Notes: a model not told the origin generated them from the letters alone. DNA of 64,000 nt from Leptobrachium leishanense (GCA_009667805.1 CM019071.1:50730101-50794100), one strand, 5' to 3'. Shown: positions 45,492 to 57,178, numbered from the stretch's first letter. Numbers and translations are program-made.

Positions 45492-46492
45492 CAGGGTAAT
45501 TCAAAGAGAATCGAAAAGTTACCGTACATTGGGTGACTTTTCATTCTCTTCAATTCGGTTTCGATGTGGCAATCCCATTTCGGCGTCCCTGCGGTGTATT
45601 CAGCAAGCACCACAGGGTCCCCGAATTGAAGGGAAAGGCCGCCGCAAACCCGACGAAAACTAGCCGCAAAACCCGGTGAACGCACACCGAAATCCGCGAA
45701 AGCATCTGGATTAACCTGCTGAAAAAACCCGAGCAGGAGCCGATCACACGCAGCGCAGCTGCCGGAAAAAGCCGACACCGCAGACGAGTGAAGTGAATAA
45801 ATTAGCAAAACAGTTTGCATGAATGTTTGAAAAGTGAAACGCTGTTTGCAAAGAAGCTACTGAGCGAAAATGTCTGAAATTTACATATAATCCAATGAAT
45901 GATAATAAAAAGGGCTGTTACAGAAAAAATAAGTTAACTTAAAAAAATCTGACCTTTTTTTAAAAAAATAATCCAGAAAAATGCTTAAAATATCCTAAAA
46001 AATCTATAAATAAAGAGACTCTTTACTGCAGAATTTTACAATGAACGGTTTATTAGATATTGAATTAAAACGGGAATATTTTTAACATTGAAGCCTATGG
46101 GATTCGCCTGATTAAATCTGCCGCATGAAACCACCGAATGGCAGGGCATTTCGGGAACCTTTCACTGCTGGTTTTTGTTCTCTGGATAGACGAAGCAGTG
46201 CTTTTTCATGGGGATTTCACTGCCCTCGAACAGGCACCGTATGTGCAGGCAATTCGTCAGGATTTGGCAAATTGTCTGCTCTCTGCGGAATTTTCGGCTT
46301 GCATTCGCAGGGTTTTTGCGGTTAGTTTTTGTCAAGTTTGTGGCAGCCTTTCCCTGCAATTCGGGGACCCTGTGGTGCTTGCTGAATACACCGCAGGGTC
46401 ACCGAAATGGGGTCGGCAAAACAAACGGAATTGAAGAGAACGAAAAGTCACCGAACGTGCGGTGACTTTTCGATTCTCTTTGAATTACCCTG
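45492..46492. mobile_element. 1.0-kb MITE-like element, copy D
   Basis: Ends CAGGGTAATTCAAAGAGAAT and its complement ATTCTCTTTGAATTACCCTG; exact TTA duplication at 45489-45491 and 46493-46495. The 3-bp TTA duplication suggests the PIF/Harbinger group. Long subterminal inverted repeats (AAAAGTCACCG and GGTGACTTTTCG). Non-coding. Confidence 0.9.
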
Positions 46493-46519
46493 TTAGAGAT
46501 AGACAAACCATATCAAAAT

Positions 46520-46895
46520 GACAAAAACAAAAAGATCTGATTGTACGGCAGGCAGACAAAGGAGGGGGAGTCAAAATTCATGACAGAGAAAGCTATATGA
46601 AAGAAGCAGTTCACATATTAGAAGATAGTAATACATATGAATTACTTACGAGAGATCCCACAGAAAGTTTCCTCAAAGAGCTCCGTGTATTATTAGAAGG
46701 AGGATATGAACAAGGAATACTGTCAAAAAATGAATTTAATTACCTATTAATAGATCATCCAAGAATCCCTATTATATATCATCTCCCGAAGATACATAAA
46801 CGAATAGACGATACACCGGGGAGACCTATAATAAGTGGTATCGGGTCTATGACAAGCAATGTATCCCCATATGTTGATAAATTTTTACAGAAATT
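46520..46895 (+). pseudogene. Penelope-like element reverse transcriptase fragment
   Basis: Plus-strand reading from about 46530 gives VRQADKGGGVKIHDRESY, ILEDSNTYELLTRDPTESF and then HLPKIHKRIDDTPGRPIISG, the signature N-terminal RT block of Penelope-like elements, ending near YVDKFLQ. It lacks the catalytic YADD region and the GIY-YIG nuclease. It is cut at the right where the retroviral LTR begins. Confidence 0.88.
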
Positions 46896-47483
46896 TGCAG
46901 TATCAACATTGTCCTACCTGTGCAGTGGACAATGGAGTCCTTCCTCAGATGCCAGTCTCTGTTCTAATTCGGTGGAGAAATCAGATATATGCGCGCATAA
47001 AGAAATCACACAGACAAGGAATACGTGTATGTAGCTTTCAAGCCAATGACTTCTCTGCCCTTTATTGACAATTTACAAGGCTTTTTATGCTACTTCGCAT
47101 GTAACGAAAACAGGCTGTTGCCCAACATTCTATTCGTCATTAATATTGTGAAATTACAGACTTTGTTTAATAACAGTTAAAGAAAATAAAACATCAGCAT
47201 CTCCGGTTGTCCCTTTAGCTGTCAAGGACGTTTGTTACAGGACGTTCCAAGATGTTCCAAAACATTCTCCAAGATGTTCCAAAACATTCTCTTCTTGATA
47301 CGTGGAAAAGAAACTACATGTCCATACAAAACAATCAGCTAAGATAGCGTGTTAAACAATAATATGCATTTGATTCTTAAATCCTGATTAACCACTTAAA
47401 CTACTCAAATGAGCATTTTTCTAGGCCTCTTTCTAAGCCTTTGAATATTATAAAAGCGAATATATAAATTTTTGTCCACAACA
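46896..47483 (-). mobile_element. Endogenous retrovirus 3' LTR
   Basis: On the minus strand it starts TGTTGTGGAC right after a polypurine tract and probably ends in TGCA at 46896, next to interrupted Penelope sequence. It contains an AATAAA (complement of 47061-47066) and a TATA-like ATAAAAAG nearby (about 47083-47090). The right LTR is not in the window, so the left border is approximate. Confidence 0.65.
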
Positions 47484-47494
47484 GTCCCCCCTAA
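47484..47494 (-). other. Retroviral polypurine tract
   Basis: On the minus strand TTAGGGGGGAC lies immediately before the LTR start TGTTGTGG, the expected place for the plus-strand primer. Confidence 0.7.
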
Positions 47495-47719
47495 AAATGC
47501 ACATTTCCCAAGTGTACCCCTGGAGACGAGCCGTGCCTTCATCCGTTCCCCTAATAGTCTCGCCAGCCATCCCAAATCTTCGCCGGAGGTTGAGACGAGA
47601 AATTCCTATTGAATAAAACCCCTGTGTAGTCCGGGCTTCTGAGCATGGTCGAGACTGGTGGGTCAAGAGTCGGGCTTCAACTCGTCTTGCAACGGGTCAC
47701 TAACCTTGGCTTAGAGCCA

Positions 47720-50156
47720 AATCATAGACGGTGTTCTCGAGATAGGGGACGCATGGACTCATAATTCTGTGGTTGACTTGTTGCAGGTGGGTGGAGTTCG
47801 TCATACCTCTTATTCACAGGAACCCCTAGAAATTCTAGGCTAGTATAGGAAGTGCCAATATTCTCCCCAGTGTCCCCACACACTTGACTAAGCAGAACAG
47901 GTGTAGTGGATTCCACAGTTCTTTCGATAACCTTTTTAATGCAGGGTAAAACACAACATCCAATCACCGTCAACAGAACCATCATTACCAGGATAACTAT
48001 CCCTATTTGTGTGAGGATCTTCTGCTAGTCACTCATCCAACTAAAATACTGATCCCATGGATCAGTAATGCCAGAGTTTTTCTTCAGTTCTTCAGACAGG
48101 TCTTCCAATCGTTTAATGGCTTTAGTGACTTTTCCAGTGGGGCCTGTGTTATCCGGGATAAAGGTGCAACAGGAGCCACCAGTACCTTTCAGCATTGTAC
48201 AGACCCCACCCCTCTCTGCCAGTAGCATATTGAGGGCCATTCGGTTCTGGAAGGTCATTGCAGAGGTTGGGCCTAGCTGGTCGGCCAAACCCTGGAGGGC
48301 ATCTCGGGTATAGTTAACAAACCTCTGTTGGTTGTAATAGATGTAGTTAATCCAATCAACATTCTTGTTGATGGTTACCATGGGGATTAAAGATTCAAAT
48401 CCCGCCTTTACCTGGTCTCTAGCTTTGAACTCATTAGGCACCCCCCTTGGGACTCCTATGACATCAAGGTAGACGTGGGGATCGAAACTGCCAGGTACAG
48501 AATTCGCCTCTCTCCTTTGTCTAGTGAGTCCGGGGGTGTGGGCTGTTGGCAGGTCATCATCAAAGGCCAGGATGTGGAGGGGCATGATGGCTTTAGCCAG
48601 AGCACACTCACCATCCCATGCACCTACCAAGCGGGAGCGGACATGTATGTCACCGCAGATCCAATAGACATCTCCCAGGGAGATCACCTGGTTTTGCACC
48701 TTCTCCTTCTCCACAGTGCTGTACTGCACACAATAACCTTCTGTGAAGTTTCCAACTACCCGGCCACCGGTTCCCCAAGAGGAGTGACAGGTGTAGTTCC
48801 CGGGGTAGATGGTGATACTCTCTGAGAGTCTGGGGTTTCGTTTCTGGAGGGGGTATTTGGACTTCCATTCTTTGCAAGCATCGTGACTTAGAGTGGTGTT
48901 GGTAAACAAACTGAGAAAGCATTCCTCGACATCCTCGGGGATATTGAGAGATACCGTACCTAGATGAGGCCTAGCAGTACCACACACATAGCAATTGGTT
49001 CTGTTGTGGGACTGAGCGGTATATTTCATCCATTCTAACCAAACATTCATATCTGAGTATCCTGTTTCAATGGCCATAGTATCCTCGAACGTGGGATCAG
49101 CGATAGAGGGATGGATAGACAGAGGGATGATAGAGGGATGGAGGGATGTGGGATGGATGGAAGGACGGACAGAGGGATGGAAGGAAGGATAGATGGATGG
49201 AAGGAAGGATGGATGGACAGAGGGATAGAAGGACAGAGGGATAGAAGGACAGAGGGATAGAAGGACAGAGGGAGGGATGGACAGACAGAGGGTGAGAGGG
49301 AGGGATGGATGGAGACGGACAGAGGGATGGTTGGGCAGATAGAGGGATGGATGGACGGATGGACGGTGGGATCAGCGATGGCCACTACACCATTGGAAGA
49401 GAGCATCATGTTGTGATTAAGGGGTTTGGGCTGTGGGTGCAGAGGGACCCAGTCAGGGGCAAGGTAAATATCTCGTAGGCGGAATTTTCCCAGGGTCTGC
49501 GGATTCTCTGAACCCCCCTTTACCCACAAACCCAGAACATAGATACCCGAATCCCCCGGTTCTGGATGTTCTAGGGTTAGAATTAGTTTCAGTGCTGTTG
49601 CCCCTGTTCTAAACCGCACTTCCCCATCATCATCCGACTCCTGTAATTCGTACTTGGGGCAGGTGTTTGGGGCCATTGTCAGTGTCATACGAGCGAGAAG
49701 TGATTTACGATTGTTATCTTTCTCGTCTAGGGCGCTTTGTGGTTTGTGTCTCAGGGACCCCAGTATTCCATCCCACCGATGCCCACTACCGCACTCCTGT
49801 CCCAATAGTAATTGGTAATGCACATATATATGTCATAATCATGTGGAATCCCATTTCTCCAGATACATTGCAAGCGGGGGCTGGGCATGGGTGTATATCA
49901 CAATAGTTAAAGGTGTATGTAAACATGCGAGTGTTAGATGAATTATACCAGAAAGTGGTTAGTTTGTGTTTTTGGCGGCAGTAGTATCCATTGCGTGGCC
50001 CATGACATGGGCATTGTCCGTCAGTTGTCCCAGGGCAGCTTCCACCTGGGCTCTCATAACCGCTTGTACCATATCATCAGCTGCCTGTCCCAGTATAACA
50101 GCTACATTGTGCCCCTGGATTCCCACCCCCCAAATGAGAAGGATATACACAATCAT
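47720..50156 (-). pseudogene. Retroviral envelope gene, broken
   Basis: Minus strand. Starts at 50156 with a hydrophobic leader (MIVYILLIWGVGIQ) overlapping the end of the integrase remnant. The surface subunit follows in several frames to a furin-type RQRR site (about 48511-48522). The transmembrane subunit shows a CX6CC motif (about 48165-48200), then an in-frame TAG at 48025-48027, then a membrane helix (MMVLLTVIGCCVLPC) and tail to 47722. Other breaks: a 275-bp satellite insertion at 49091-49379 that shifts the frame, and a shift near 49960-49800. The CX6CC and RQRR features fit gamma-type envelopes. It cannot make a full envelope as written. Confidence 0.85.
49091..49379. repeat. GGAT/GGACAGA satellite inside env
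   Basis: Units of AGAGGGATGGATGGACAG type. The 14-base word GTGGGATCAGCGAT occurs at both edges (49091-49104 and 49366-49379), so the array plus one copy adds 275 bases, not a multiple of three. Confidence 0.9.
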
Positions 50157-51060
50157 GGTTGTTTTGTTGTCTGGTCCGCTTCTGGTGTACAGGTCTTTTT
50201 ACAGTGGGCGTGGATCCAGGTGGCTTTTCCTTCCAATTTTACTGAAGTTGCAGTTGTGAGGAGGACCTGGAAGGGACCGTCGTATCTGGGCTCAAGTGAT
50301 TCTTTCGAAGAAACTTCTTCACTAGTACCCAGTCTCCCGGGACCAGTTGATGAGTGTCGTTGATACTCTCAGGGTCTGGAATGCAAGAGAACACCTGACC
50401 ATAGATATCAGTTAATATTTTTGAAACACTTGTGACATTCGTTACTAGGCTGTCAGACTGTAATTGCAATTGTTGAGGGAAACAGTATTCTGAAAGGTGA
50501 CAGATTGTGTAGACCGATGAGAGCATTCATCATTGTATTTGAGAGGTGTGAGGGCCCATGTGCCTTTTGTACTACAGCCGGATAGAGTGCATTAGGTAAG
50601 CACACTTTATTTCTTAGTTCTGGGTTACTAGTAGTGTGACTAGCTGCTCGAGTTCCTTTTCCTGTGTCTGACTGAGTGAGTCTGTCTTGCTGCTTGGTCT
50701 GCTAAATGATTTAATATCAGTTTCTGGTGTACTAAACTTCCCATGTGCATTTACTTTTAGCACTGCAACCTGTGTGAGTGCGTGTAGTTGCGCTTGTTTT
50801 GTTTCTTTTCCTTCTTCTGGCAGAAAGGGTGGGGGCGAGGGGGGAAGTTGAACAGTATTGATTGAAAATTCCTCATAGTTAACAGCATTACCACTACCAG
50901 AATTAGAATCACAATCGGAATCACCCCCCTCAGGAAAAGAAAAGAGAGTAGCGGGGTTAAGACCCAGATATCAGGTGAGAGTGACATTATCAGGGTGCAG
51001 GAGGGAATATTGCAGGCGCAGGAGACTCGCGGAAGACAACTAGTTGCGCTGGGGTTTGTT
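50157..51060 (-). pseudogene. Retroviral pol remnant
   Basis: Minus-strand pieces in order: an RT connection-type LNPATLFSFPEGG (near 50960), an RNase H/integrase junction, an integrase N-terminal ALYPAVVQKAHGPSHLS (near 50570), then the integrase C-terminal DWVLVKKFLRKNH and, one frame over, a KLEGKATWIHAHCKK end. Protease, most of RT and the integrase catalytic core are absent. Between 51060 and 52330 the sequence is AT-rich and I see no coding or known repeat. Confidence 0.75.
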
Positions 51061-52600
51061 GACGGTAGGCATAAACGTCATGTGGTGCCAATACTCAGGG
51101 CTGCTGACGTCTTTCTGTTTTATGCAAATTAATACTTAATCAGCAGGCATCACAAGACTGTTGTAACTAATATTCCAAGTTGTTAGAGAATTGGAGGTTA
51201 AAACTTTCCTGGCATTAGTAGCTTTATCATGTACGTGGCTAGGTCACACTCCGTCTGTGGGGTCGTCAGTAACTAGAAAATCCTCCAAATTAACTAGAAA
51301 ATAAAAACCTGCAATCTTCTGATACGGACAGTATACCTTATCTATTTTAAACCAAAATAAGCTATTGCAGCAGGGTAAAACCCGCTCCACGTTTAAACTG
51401 CATAGAGTTGAACATTCCTTTTTTTTTTTTTTTTCCTCTCTCAGCTTGGTTAAAATATCTGATCTGCACGGTCATAGGAAAAAAGAGGAACCAATTTAAT
51501 CTTTCTAGTTTCACTTTCTTGTCTGCGTCCTGCTTCCCTTTTTTTTTCTCTTTTTCCACATAAAAAAAAACATAATACGGGATATTTTAAAGCTCACTTT
51601 TTTTCTTAACACTTAATTCTACCCGGCTCCGTAGCACTCTGTCCTGCAGAGCAATACTGATAGAATACGTAGCATCTCTCTCCCGAGAATATTTTGTATA
51701 AAACTATTTTTAATTAAAATAATAAACCAATAGGGCGGTACTCCATTAATATACACAAATGATTCTAAGTATAATAATTCCGCATACGTACGTCTTGTAC
51801 TTCACACATACACTACGACAGTAAACAACGCATAGTCCCTTGGCAAACAACCATCCATGGAATCATGTCATAAACAAAGCAGGTGTCTTGTCTCACCTGT
51901 CTATTCTGCTTTTGGCATACCGTGCTTTACATCTCTGACATACATACATACATGTCCTTCTTATTGCTCTTTACTGGCAAGCAACCTATAGTTGCCATAT
52001 CTAGGATAGGCTTTCCTAACCTCTTCTCACATTGGCTCATAAACTATCATCCGCATCTTATAGATTATCAGATTCTGCTTTAAAATAACTTTCATCCCAC
52101 TCATAAAAAATTCATCATTTTGTTTGCATCCATTTACACGAGTCGGAACAGGCGTCCCTGTCCAACCGCCGATTAAATTTATACCTTTTTATTGACTCAT
52201 ACTCTATACACATACACATTTACATCCATATAAACAAATACACACACTATATACACAAATATATATATATATATTTGTTCAATGGCTAGACATCATCTTG
52301 GTGGAAAGGCCTAATCCAGGGATTGTGGGTAATGGAAATTATCAGATACAATGGCAGTATCCCATTAAAGGCCATTGACGGTGTCACGGATCCCTCTGAT
52401 TACCAAAAGTGTGGTCCCTTTACGCAGACCGCTCTCTACCCTTCCGATCCTTGAATGGTCGGCAAAACTAGAAAGACAATTAACCAGACAATAGATAAAC
52501 AAGGGGTAACACCAGACAGAGGTATGGAATAGAGTATTGTCACGAATCCTTCTGACTACCAAGATATTGATCTCTTTATGTAGCTCACTTTCTACTCTTC

Positions 52601-53168
52601 TGTCACGTGTAGTGCCACAGGTCGAGGTTGCAAGCCCAGGGTGCAAGTGATACACAGGAAATACTTGAGATGTTGCAAATCAAATGGGGATTTATTAAAG
52701 GAAAACAATAAACATGGAGAAGCAATACTGGAAAGTCTCTGGTTGGGGAGTGCTGAAGGGAAGTCTTGGGACGGGTGAAATAAAGGGGTCTCGAGGCACA
52801 ATACCAGTAAGGGTGATCCAGAATGCAGAGTCCAGGGGGAAAGCCAGGGGTTCGGTACACGGATATCAGGATAGCCTGTCCAGAAGCTCCATAGCTATCC
52901 TGATATCCGTGTACCGAACCCCTGGCTTTCCCCCTGGACTCTGCATTCTGGATCACCCCTACTGGTATTGTGCCTCGAGACCCCTTTATTTCACCCGTCC
53001 CAAGACTTCCCTTCAGCACTCCCCAACCAGAGACTTTCCAGTATTGCTTCTCCATGTTTATTGTTTTCCTTTAATAAATCCCCATTTGATTTGCAACATC
53101 TCAAGTATTTCCTGTGTATCACTTGCACCCTGGGCTTGCAACCTCGACCTGTGGCACTACACGTGACA
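52601..53168. repeat. Palindromic terminal repeat, left copy
   Basis: Arms 52601-52876 and about 52893-53168, loop near CCAGAAGCTCC. Next to it inside the element is TAATGCAGAAGCCT, the proposed self-primer site. Each arm, read outward, encodes the same short frame starting MEKQYWKVSGW; this is a by-product of symmetry, not evidence for a gene. Confidence 0.92.
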
Positions 53169-53208
53169 TAATGCAGAAGCCTACCAGCGAGCCGCAGTGA
53201 TACCAGCC

Positions 53209-53508
53209 ATGAAACAGTTAATTAAGGAAACCTTCCAGGAACTGTTTAACCATTTGCTGGACATTCTGAATAATCTGCTGCAGAGGATGTGGGGCCCATC
53301 TCCTAAGGTGTGTTCTCCTGGAGCCAAAATGGTTCATGGCCCCTTATCTGCAGAGGAGCGCACCAGGCGGTACAAAGCTGATCTCTGCCTGTACTGTGGA
53401 CAGGATGGACATTTTTTGCCGGTCTGCCCAATAAGACCACCAAAAAATACTTTTGCAAAGAAATCTCCCACAGCAAAAGACCGCTCCAAGATCTGCTCCC
53501 CCGGCTAA
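53209..53508 (+). CDS. Short gag-like protein with CCHC zinc knuckle
   Basis: ATG at 53209 in AGCCATGAAAC; a GTG 12 bases earlier is less likely. An amphipathic stretch ([18 protein letters not shown]) is followed by [20 protein letters not shown] and the C-x2-C-x4-H-x4-C knuckle (Cys, Cys, His, Cys). The R-R-Y-K lead-in and knuckle resemble sushi-type Gag. The capsid domain is absent. Ends at TAA 53506-53508; the neighbouring frame continues Pro/Lys-rich from 53453, so a shift is likely near 53470. Confidence 0.65.
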   Translation: MKQLIKETFQELFNHLLDILNNLLQRMWGPSPKVCSPGAKMVHGPLSAEERTRRYKADLCLYCGQDGHFLPVCPIRPPKNTFAKKSPTAKDRSKICSPG

Positions 53509-55682
53509 TCAGACACCTGTATCCAAGCCAGTCGTCAGAAAGCCAGCTACCAAAAAACCATTGCCTTCCAAACCCAGAGGGGCTTTGCCATCCAAGCCCC
53601 CCATTTCTAAACCACTTGCTGTTTTTCCATATATCAAGTCTGAAGTAGCCAAATCAGAAGAAAATGGTTTGCTGGAACCCATGGAGGTAGAGCCTGCCAC
53701 AGAGGAGGATCCGGTAACCTATATGGAAACAGCTCCCACTGACTACATGGAAGCTGACTTGCCTGAACCTATGGACCTTATGATGTTACAGAGTCCTGGT
53801 GTAACCTCCACTTCCAATTGGCATATCCTCGCCTCCACTGTTGCTCTAGCACCGGAAGCAACTCTCAGCAGTACCAGCCAAGCAAAGTCTGTTCCAAGTT
53901 CAATGAGTCACGGTACTGCTGCTACTCGTGCTTCTGATCCGGTTCCCCCCACTGACCCAAGGGGGTTGAGCCAGAAAAGCCCAAGTGCGCTGCCCAGCCG
54001 GAGCGCGAGAAGCCCAAGTGCGCTGCCCAGCCGGAGCGCGAGAAGCCCAAGTGCGCTGCCCAGCCGGAGCGCGAGAAGCCCAAGTGCGCTGCCCAGCCGG
54101 AGCGCGAGAAGCCCAAGTGCGCTGCCCAGCCGGAGCGCGAAGACCCTGAGATACCCGCTGCCCAAGCTGGAGTACCAACAATTGTGCCAGATTCCAGAGC
54201 AAGGCCCACTACTCCCAGCCAGCATGTTCTGAAAATCAATTCTCCTGCACAAGACCAAATGCCTGCAAATTCCAGGAAGGCGACCAAGCTCCCTCAGGGC
54301 TCTCTGGGTTGCGGTGCCACACTGCCAGGCTGCTGACCCGGCTCCCTCCACTGTCTCAAAGGAGGTCGAGCAAGGAGACCCTAGAGCTTCCATTTGGCAA
54401 AATGAAGTGCCTGAAAATCCCTGGAGGTTGACCAAACCCCCTCAGGGCTCTCTGGGTTGCGGTGCCACCACTGCCAAGGCCGCTGACCCGGCTCCCTCCA
54501 CTGTCTCAAAGGAGGTCGAGCAAGGAGACCCTGGGGCATCCATTTGGCAAAATGAAGTGCCTGAAATTCCCTGGAAGTTGACCAAACCCCCTCAGGGCTC
54601 TCTGGGTTGCGGTGCCACCACTGCCAAGGCCGCTGACCCGGCTCCCTCCACTGTCTCAAAGGAGGTCGAGCAAGGAGACCCTGGGGCTCCCATTTGGAAA
54701 AAGGGAGTGCCAGTCCAGGAAGTTGCCAATCCATCCGTGAAATCTCCACAGATTCTTACTGTTGTCAACACCCTTGCTGCTCAAGTTGGTACCTTCACCA
54801 GAATAATAGAGAGCATCAAGGTAAACCACGAGGCCTTACAGTCCCAGGTGCAGGAGATCCAGGCCTATGTCCAAGCGCCGGCTGAGAACATCACCGACCA
54901 CAATCCATGGCAGAGCTACTCCTGCTGCTGATTCGGATTCAGATGGTGAACCATCTCTTCAGACAGCACGGCGTAGCCAAGGGCCACCTGGTCGAGGATG
55001 GTCATACCTGGGCACCACAAGTTCTATGCCGGCTGCCAATCCAGCCACTTACCGGGGTACGTATGTCACTCCTAGGAGGGTTCCTGGAGTATCCAAAGTG
55101 GACTGTCCAATTCCCCATACCAGGAACGTGAAGTCTAAACCTGGTTCCGTGACTCCTGTACCGGACCCCACTACCGGCAGAACCACCACTAATAGGAAAG
55201 TAACCCAGCTCCCTCAGGGCTCTCCGGGTCACTGTGCCGCAGCCTCCGATACCCCTGACCCGGTTCCCTCCTTATCTATGGAGGTTGAACCAGGAAGCCC
55301 CGAGGTACCCATCCCGGCCAACTGCCATTGGGTAAGAGCATGGTGATTGAAGACCACCGTAAGACCGACTCCTTGCTATCCGGTTGTGTCCTTGCCTCTA
55401 ACGGGACTTTTGGTGCGTACAGAGGATCTTGAGAGAATTGAGGAGGCCCTGCGGCAAAGGAAAGCTGCAGATGTGCCTGCAGAATCAATTTTGGTATTAA
55501 CCGCTGCAGCGCCTGTCACTCTCAGCCAGCAATCAGCTCCTCACTACCAACCAGAGCTGGACTTTATTCCCTGGAATCCAGTGAGGAGGAAGCTGTTGAC
55601 CCTGCTACCAAAGAGCCTGCATATGGACAAACAACCTGTACTGTCATGGCACTGGACCGTGCTGAAGTTCAGCGACTTTTAG
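53453..55682 (+). pseudogene. Low-complexity C-terminal part of the gag-only element
   Basis: Several frames in series: Pro/Lys-rich (53453-53640), acidic (MEVEPATEEDPVTYMETAP region), a 30-bp array (53985-54140) giving PSALPSRSAR five times, three units of about 177 bp (54310-54700) giving ADPAPSTVSKEVEQGDP, then a Gln/Pro/Thr part to 55346 and a last piece to 55682. Frame breaks occur near 54230, 54330, 54900 and 55340. It looks like one long disordered protein now broken. I recognise no enzyme domain. Confidence 0.55.
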
Positions 55683-55775
55683 AGCCATTCCATTCCTCAC
55701 CTCTGAGGGGACAGTTATAAGGTAGAAGACCTCCCCGCTTATGAAGCAACCTTAGACACCCGGAGGGTGTTCTTT

Positions 55776-55787
55776 GAGGGGGGCAAC
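55776..55787 (+). other. Polypurine tract of the gag-only element
   Basis: TTTGAGGGGGGCAAC directly precedes TGTCACGTGCC at 55788, as a plus-strand primer precedes a 3' LTR. Bases 55788 to about 55977 would be U3, including a TATA-like CTATTTAGC at 55948-55956. Confidence 0.65.
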
Positions 55788-55992
55788 TGTCACGTGCCAC
55801 GCCGCCGCCGGCGAGAAGAAGGCAGATCTGGTGCTGCACCATCCTGATTTCCCCAGGCAACACCCTTCATGCCCTGCCTTGCTGGGAATTGCTTCCAGAG
55901 ACTCATACTAGCAGGATCAGCAGGTGCACCTAATGAGGACCTGCAATGACTATTTAGCAGAGGCACGCCCGTCCCATGAGGCTTCTGCATTA

Positions 55993-56559
55993 TGTCACGT
56001 GTAGTGCCACAGGTCGAGGTTGCAAGCCCAGGGTGCAAGTGATACACAGGAAATACTTGAGATGTTGCAAATCAAATGGGGATTTATTAAAGGAAAACAA
56101 TAAACATGGAGAAGCAATACTGGAAAGTCTCTGGTTGGGGAGTGCTGAAGGGAAGTCTTGGGACGGGTGAAATAAAGGGGTCTCGAGGCACAATACCAGT
56201 AGGGGTGATCCAGAATGCAGAGTCCAGGGGGAAAGCCAGGGGTTCGGTACACGGATATCAGGATAGCCTGTCCAGAAGCTCCATAGCTATCCTGATATCC
56301 GTGTACCGAACCCCTGGCTTTCCCCCTGGACTCTGCATTCTGGATCACCCCTACTGGTATTGTGCCTCGAGACCCCTTTATTTCACCCGTCCCAAGACTT
56401 CCCTTCAGCACTCCCCAACCAGAGACTTTCCAGTATTGCTTCTCCATGTTTATTGTTTTCCTTTAATAATCCCCATTTGATTTGCAACATCTCAAGTATT
56501 TCCTGTGTATCACTTGCACCCTGGGCTTGCAACCTCGACCTGTGGCACTACACGTGACA
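55993..56559. repeat. Palindromic terminal repeat, right copy
   Basis: Nearly identical to 52601-53168 (one base shorter in an A run, one substitution). Preceded by GAGGCTTCTGCATTA, the complement of the sequence following the left copy. Confidence 0.92.
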
Positions 56560-56786
56560 TCTTCCGATCCTTGAATGGTCGGCAAAGCTATATAGACAAT
56601 TAATGCAGGTAACAGATAAAGAAAGGGAAACACCAGACAGGGGTACAGAACAGATCACAAGTCCTCCCTAGGACTTTAGTAATAGCAGAGGTAATCTGAT
56701 GTGTGCTTAGGGTGCCACATAGACTGACCTCGGTACCAACGTTAAGGGCAGAACCTAGAGCAGAGTAAATGCCAATACCAGGGGTT

Positions 56787-57085
56787 ATACACAGAAGGGT
56801 TTGTTTGCCAATGCAAGAGTCATACACAGGAGGGTTCGTTTGCCAATGCCAAGGGTCATACACAGGAGGAATCTTTTGCCAATGCCAAGGATCATACACA
56901 GGAGGGTTCGTTTGCCAATGCCAAGGGTCATACACAGGAGGGTTCGTTTGCCAATGCCAAGGGTTATACACAGGAGATTCGTTTGCCAATGCCAAGGGTC
57001 ATACACAGGAGGGTTCGTTTGCCAATGCCAAGGGTTATACACAGGAGGATTCGTTTGCCAATGCCAAGGGTCATACACAGGAGAT
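56787..57085. repeat. 36-bp tandem repeats in Gypsy 3' LTR
   Basis: Eight units of GGTTCGTTTGCCAATGCCAA and GGGTCATACACAGGAG. The same eight variants in the same order occur at 62087-62378 in the other LTR. Confidence 0.92.
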
Positions 57086-57178
57086 AGCCAATAATCACAA
57101 GAGCTCTGCGGGAGGTGAATACCACGTCAGGGCACCGGTATAATGGTGAGACTGGGTTTTAAACCCGGCGGGTCCGCG

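Larger units (their letters stand above)
52601..56559 (+). mobile_element. Gag-only LTR-type retroelement with palindromic terminal repeats
   Basis: Flanked by TCTTC (52596-52600 and 56560-56564). Direct terminal repeats at 52601-53168 and 55993-56559 differ by about two positions, and each is itself an inverted repeat (TGTCACGTG to CACGTGACA, arms about 275 bp). Upstream of the right repeat lies a polypurine tract and a TGTCACGTGCC start at 55788, so the true 3' LTR is probably 55788-56559, with a U3 that the left end lacks. The interior encodes a nucleocapsid-type zinc knuckle and repeats only; no pol. Confidence 0.75.

Noticed and set aside
52603..56480. Four near-identical short proteins starting MEKQYWKVSGW on both strands
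   Set aside because: They fall in palindromic terminal repeats, so the same bases are read from both sides. No domain, and the frame crosses the palindrome loop in some cases.
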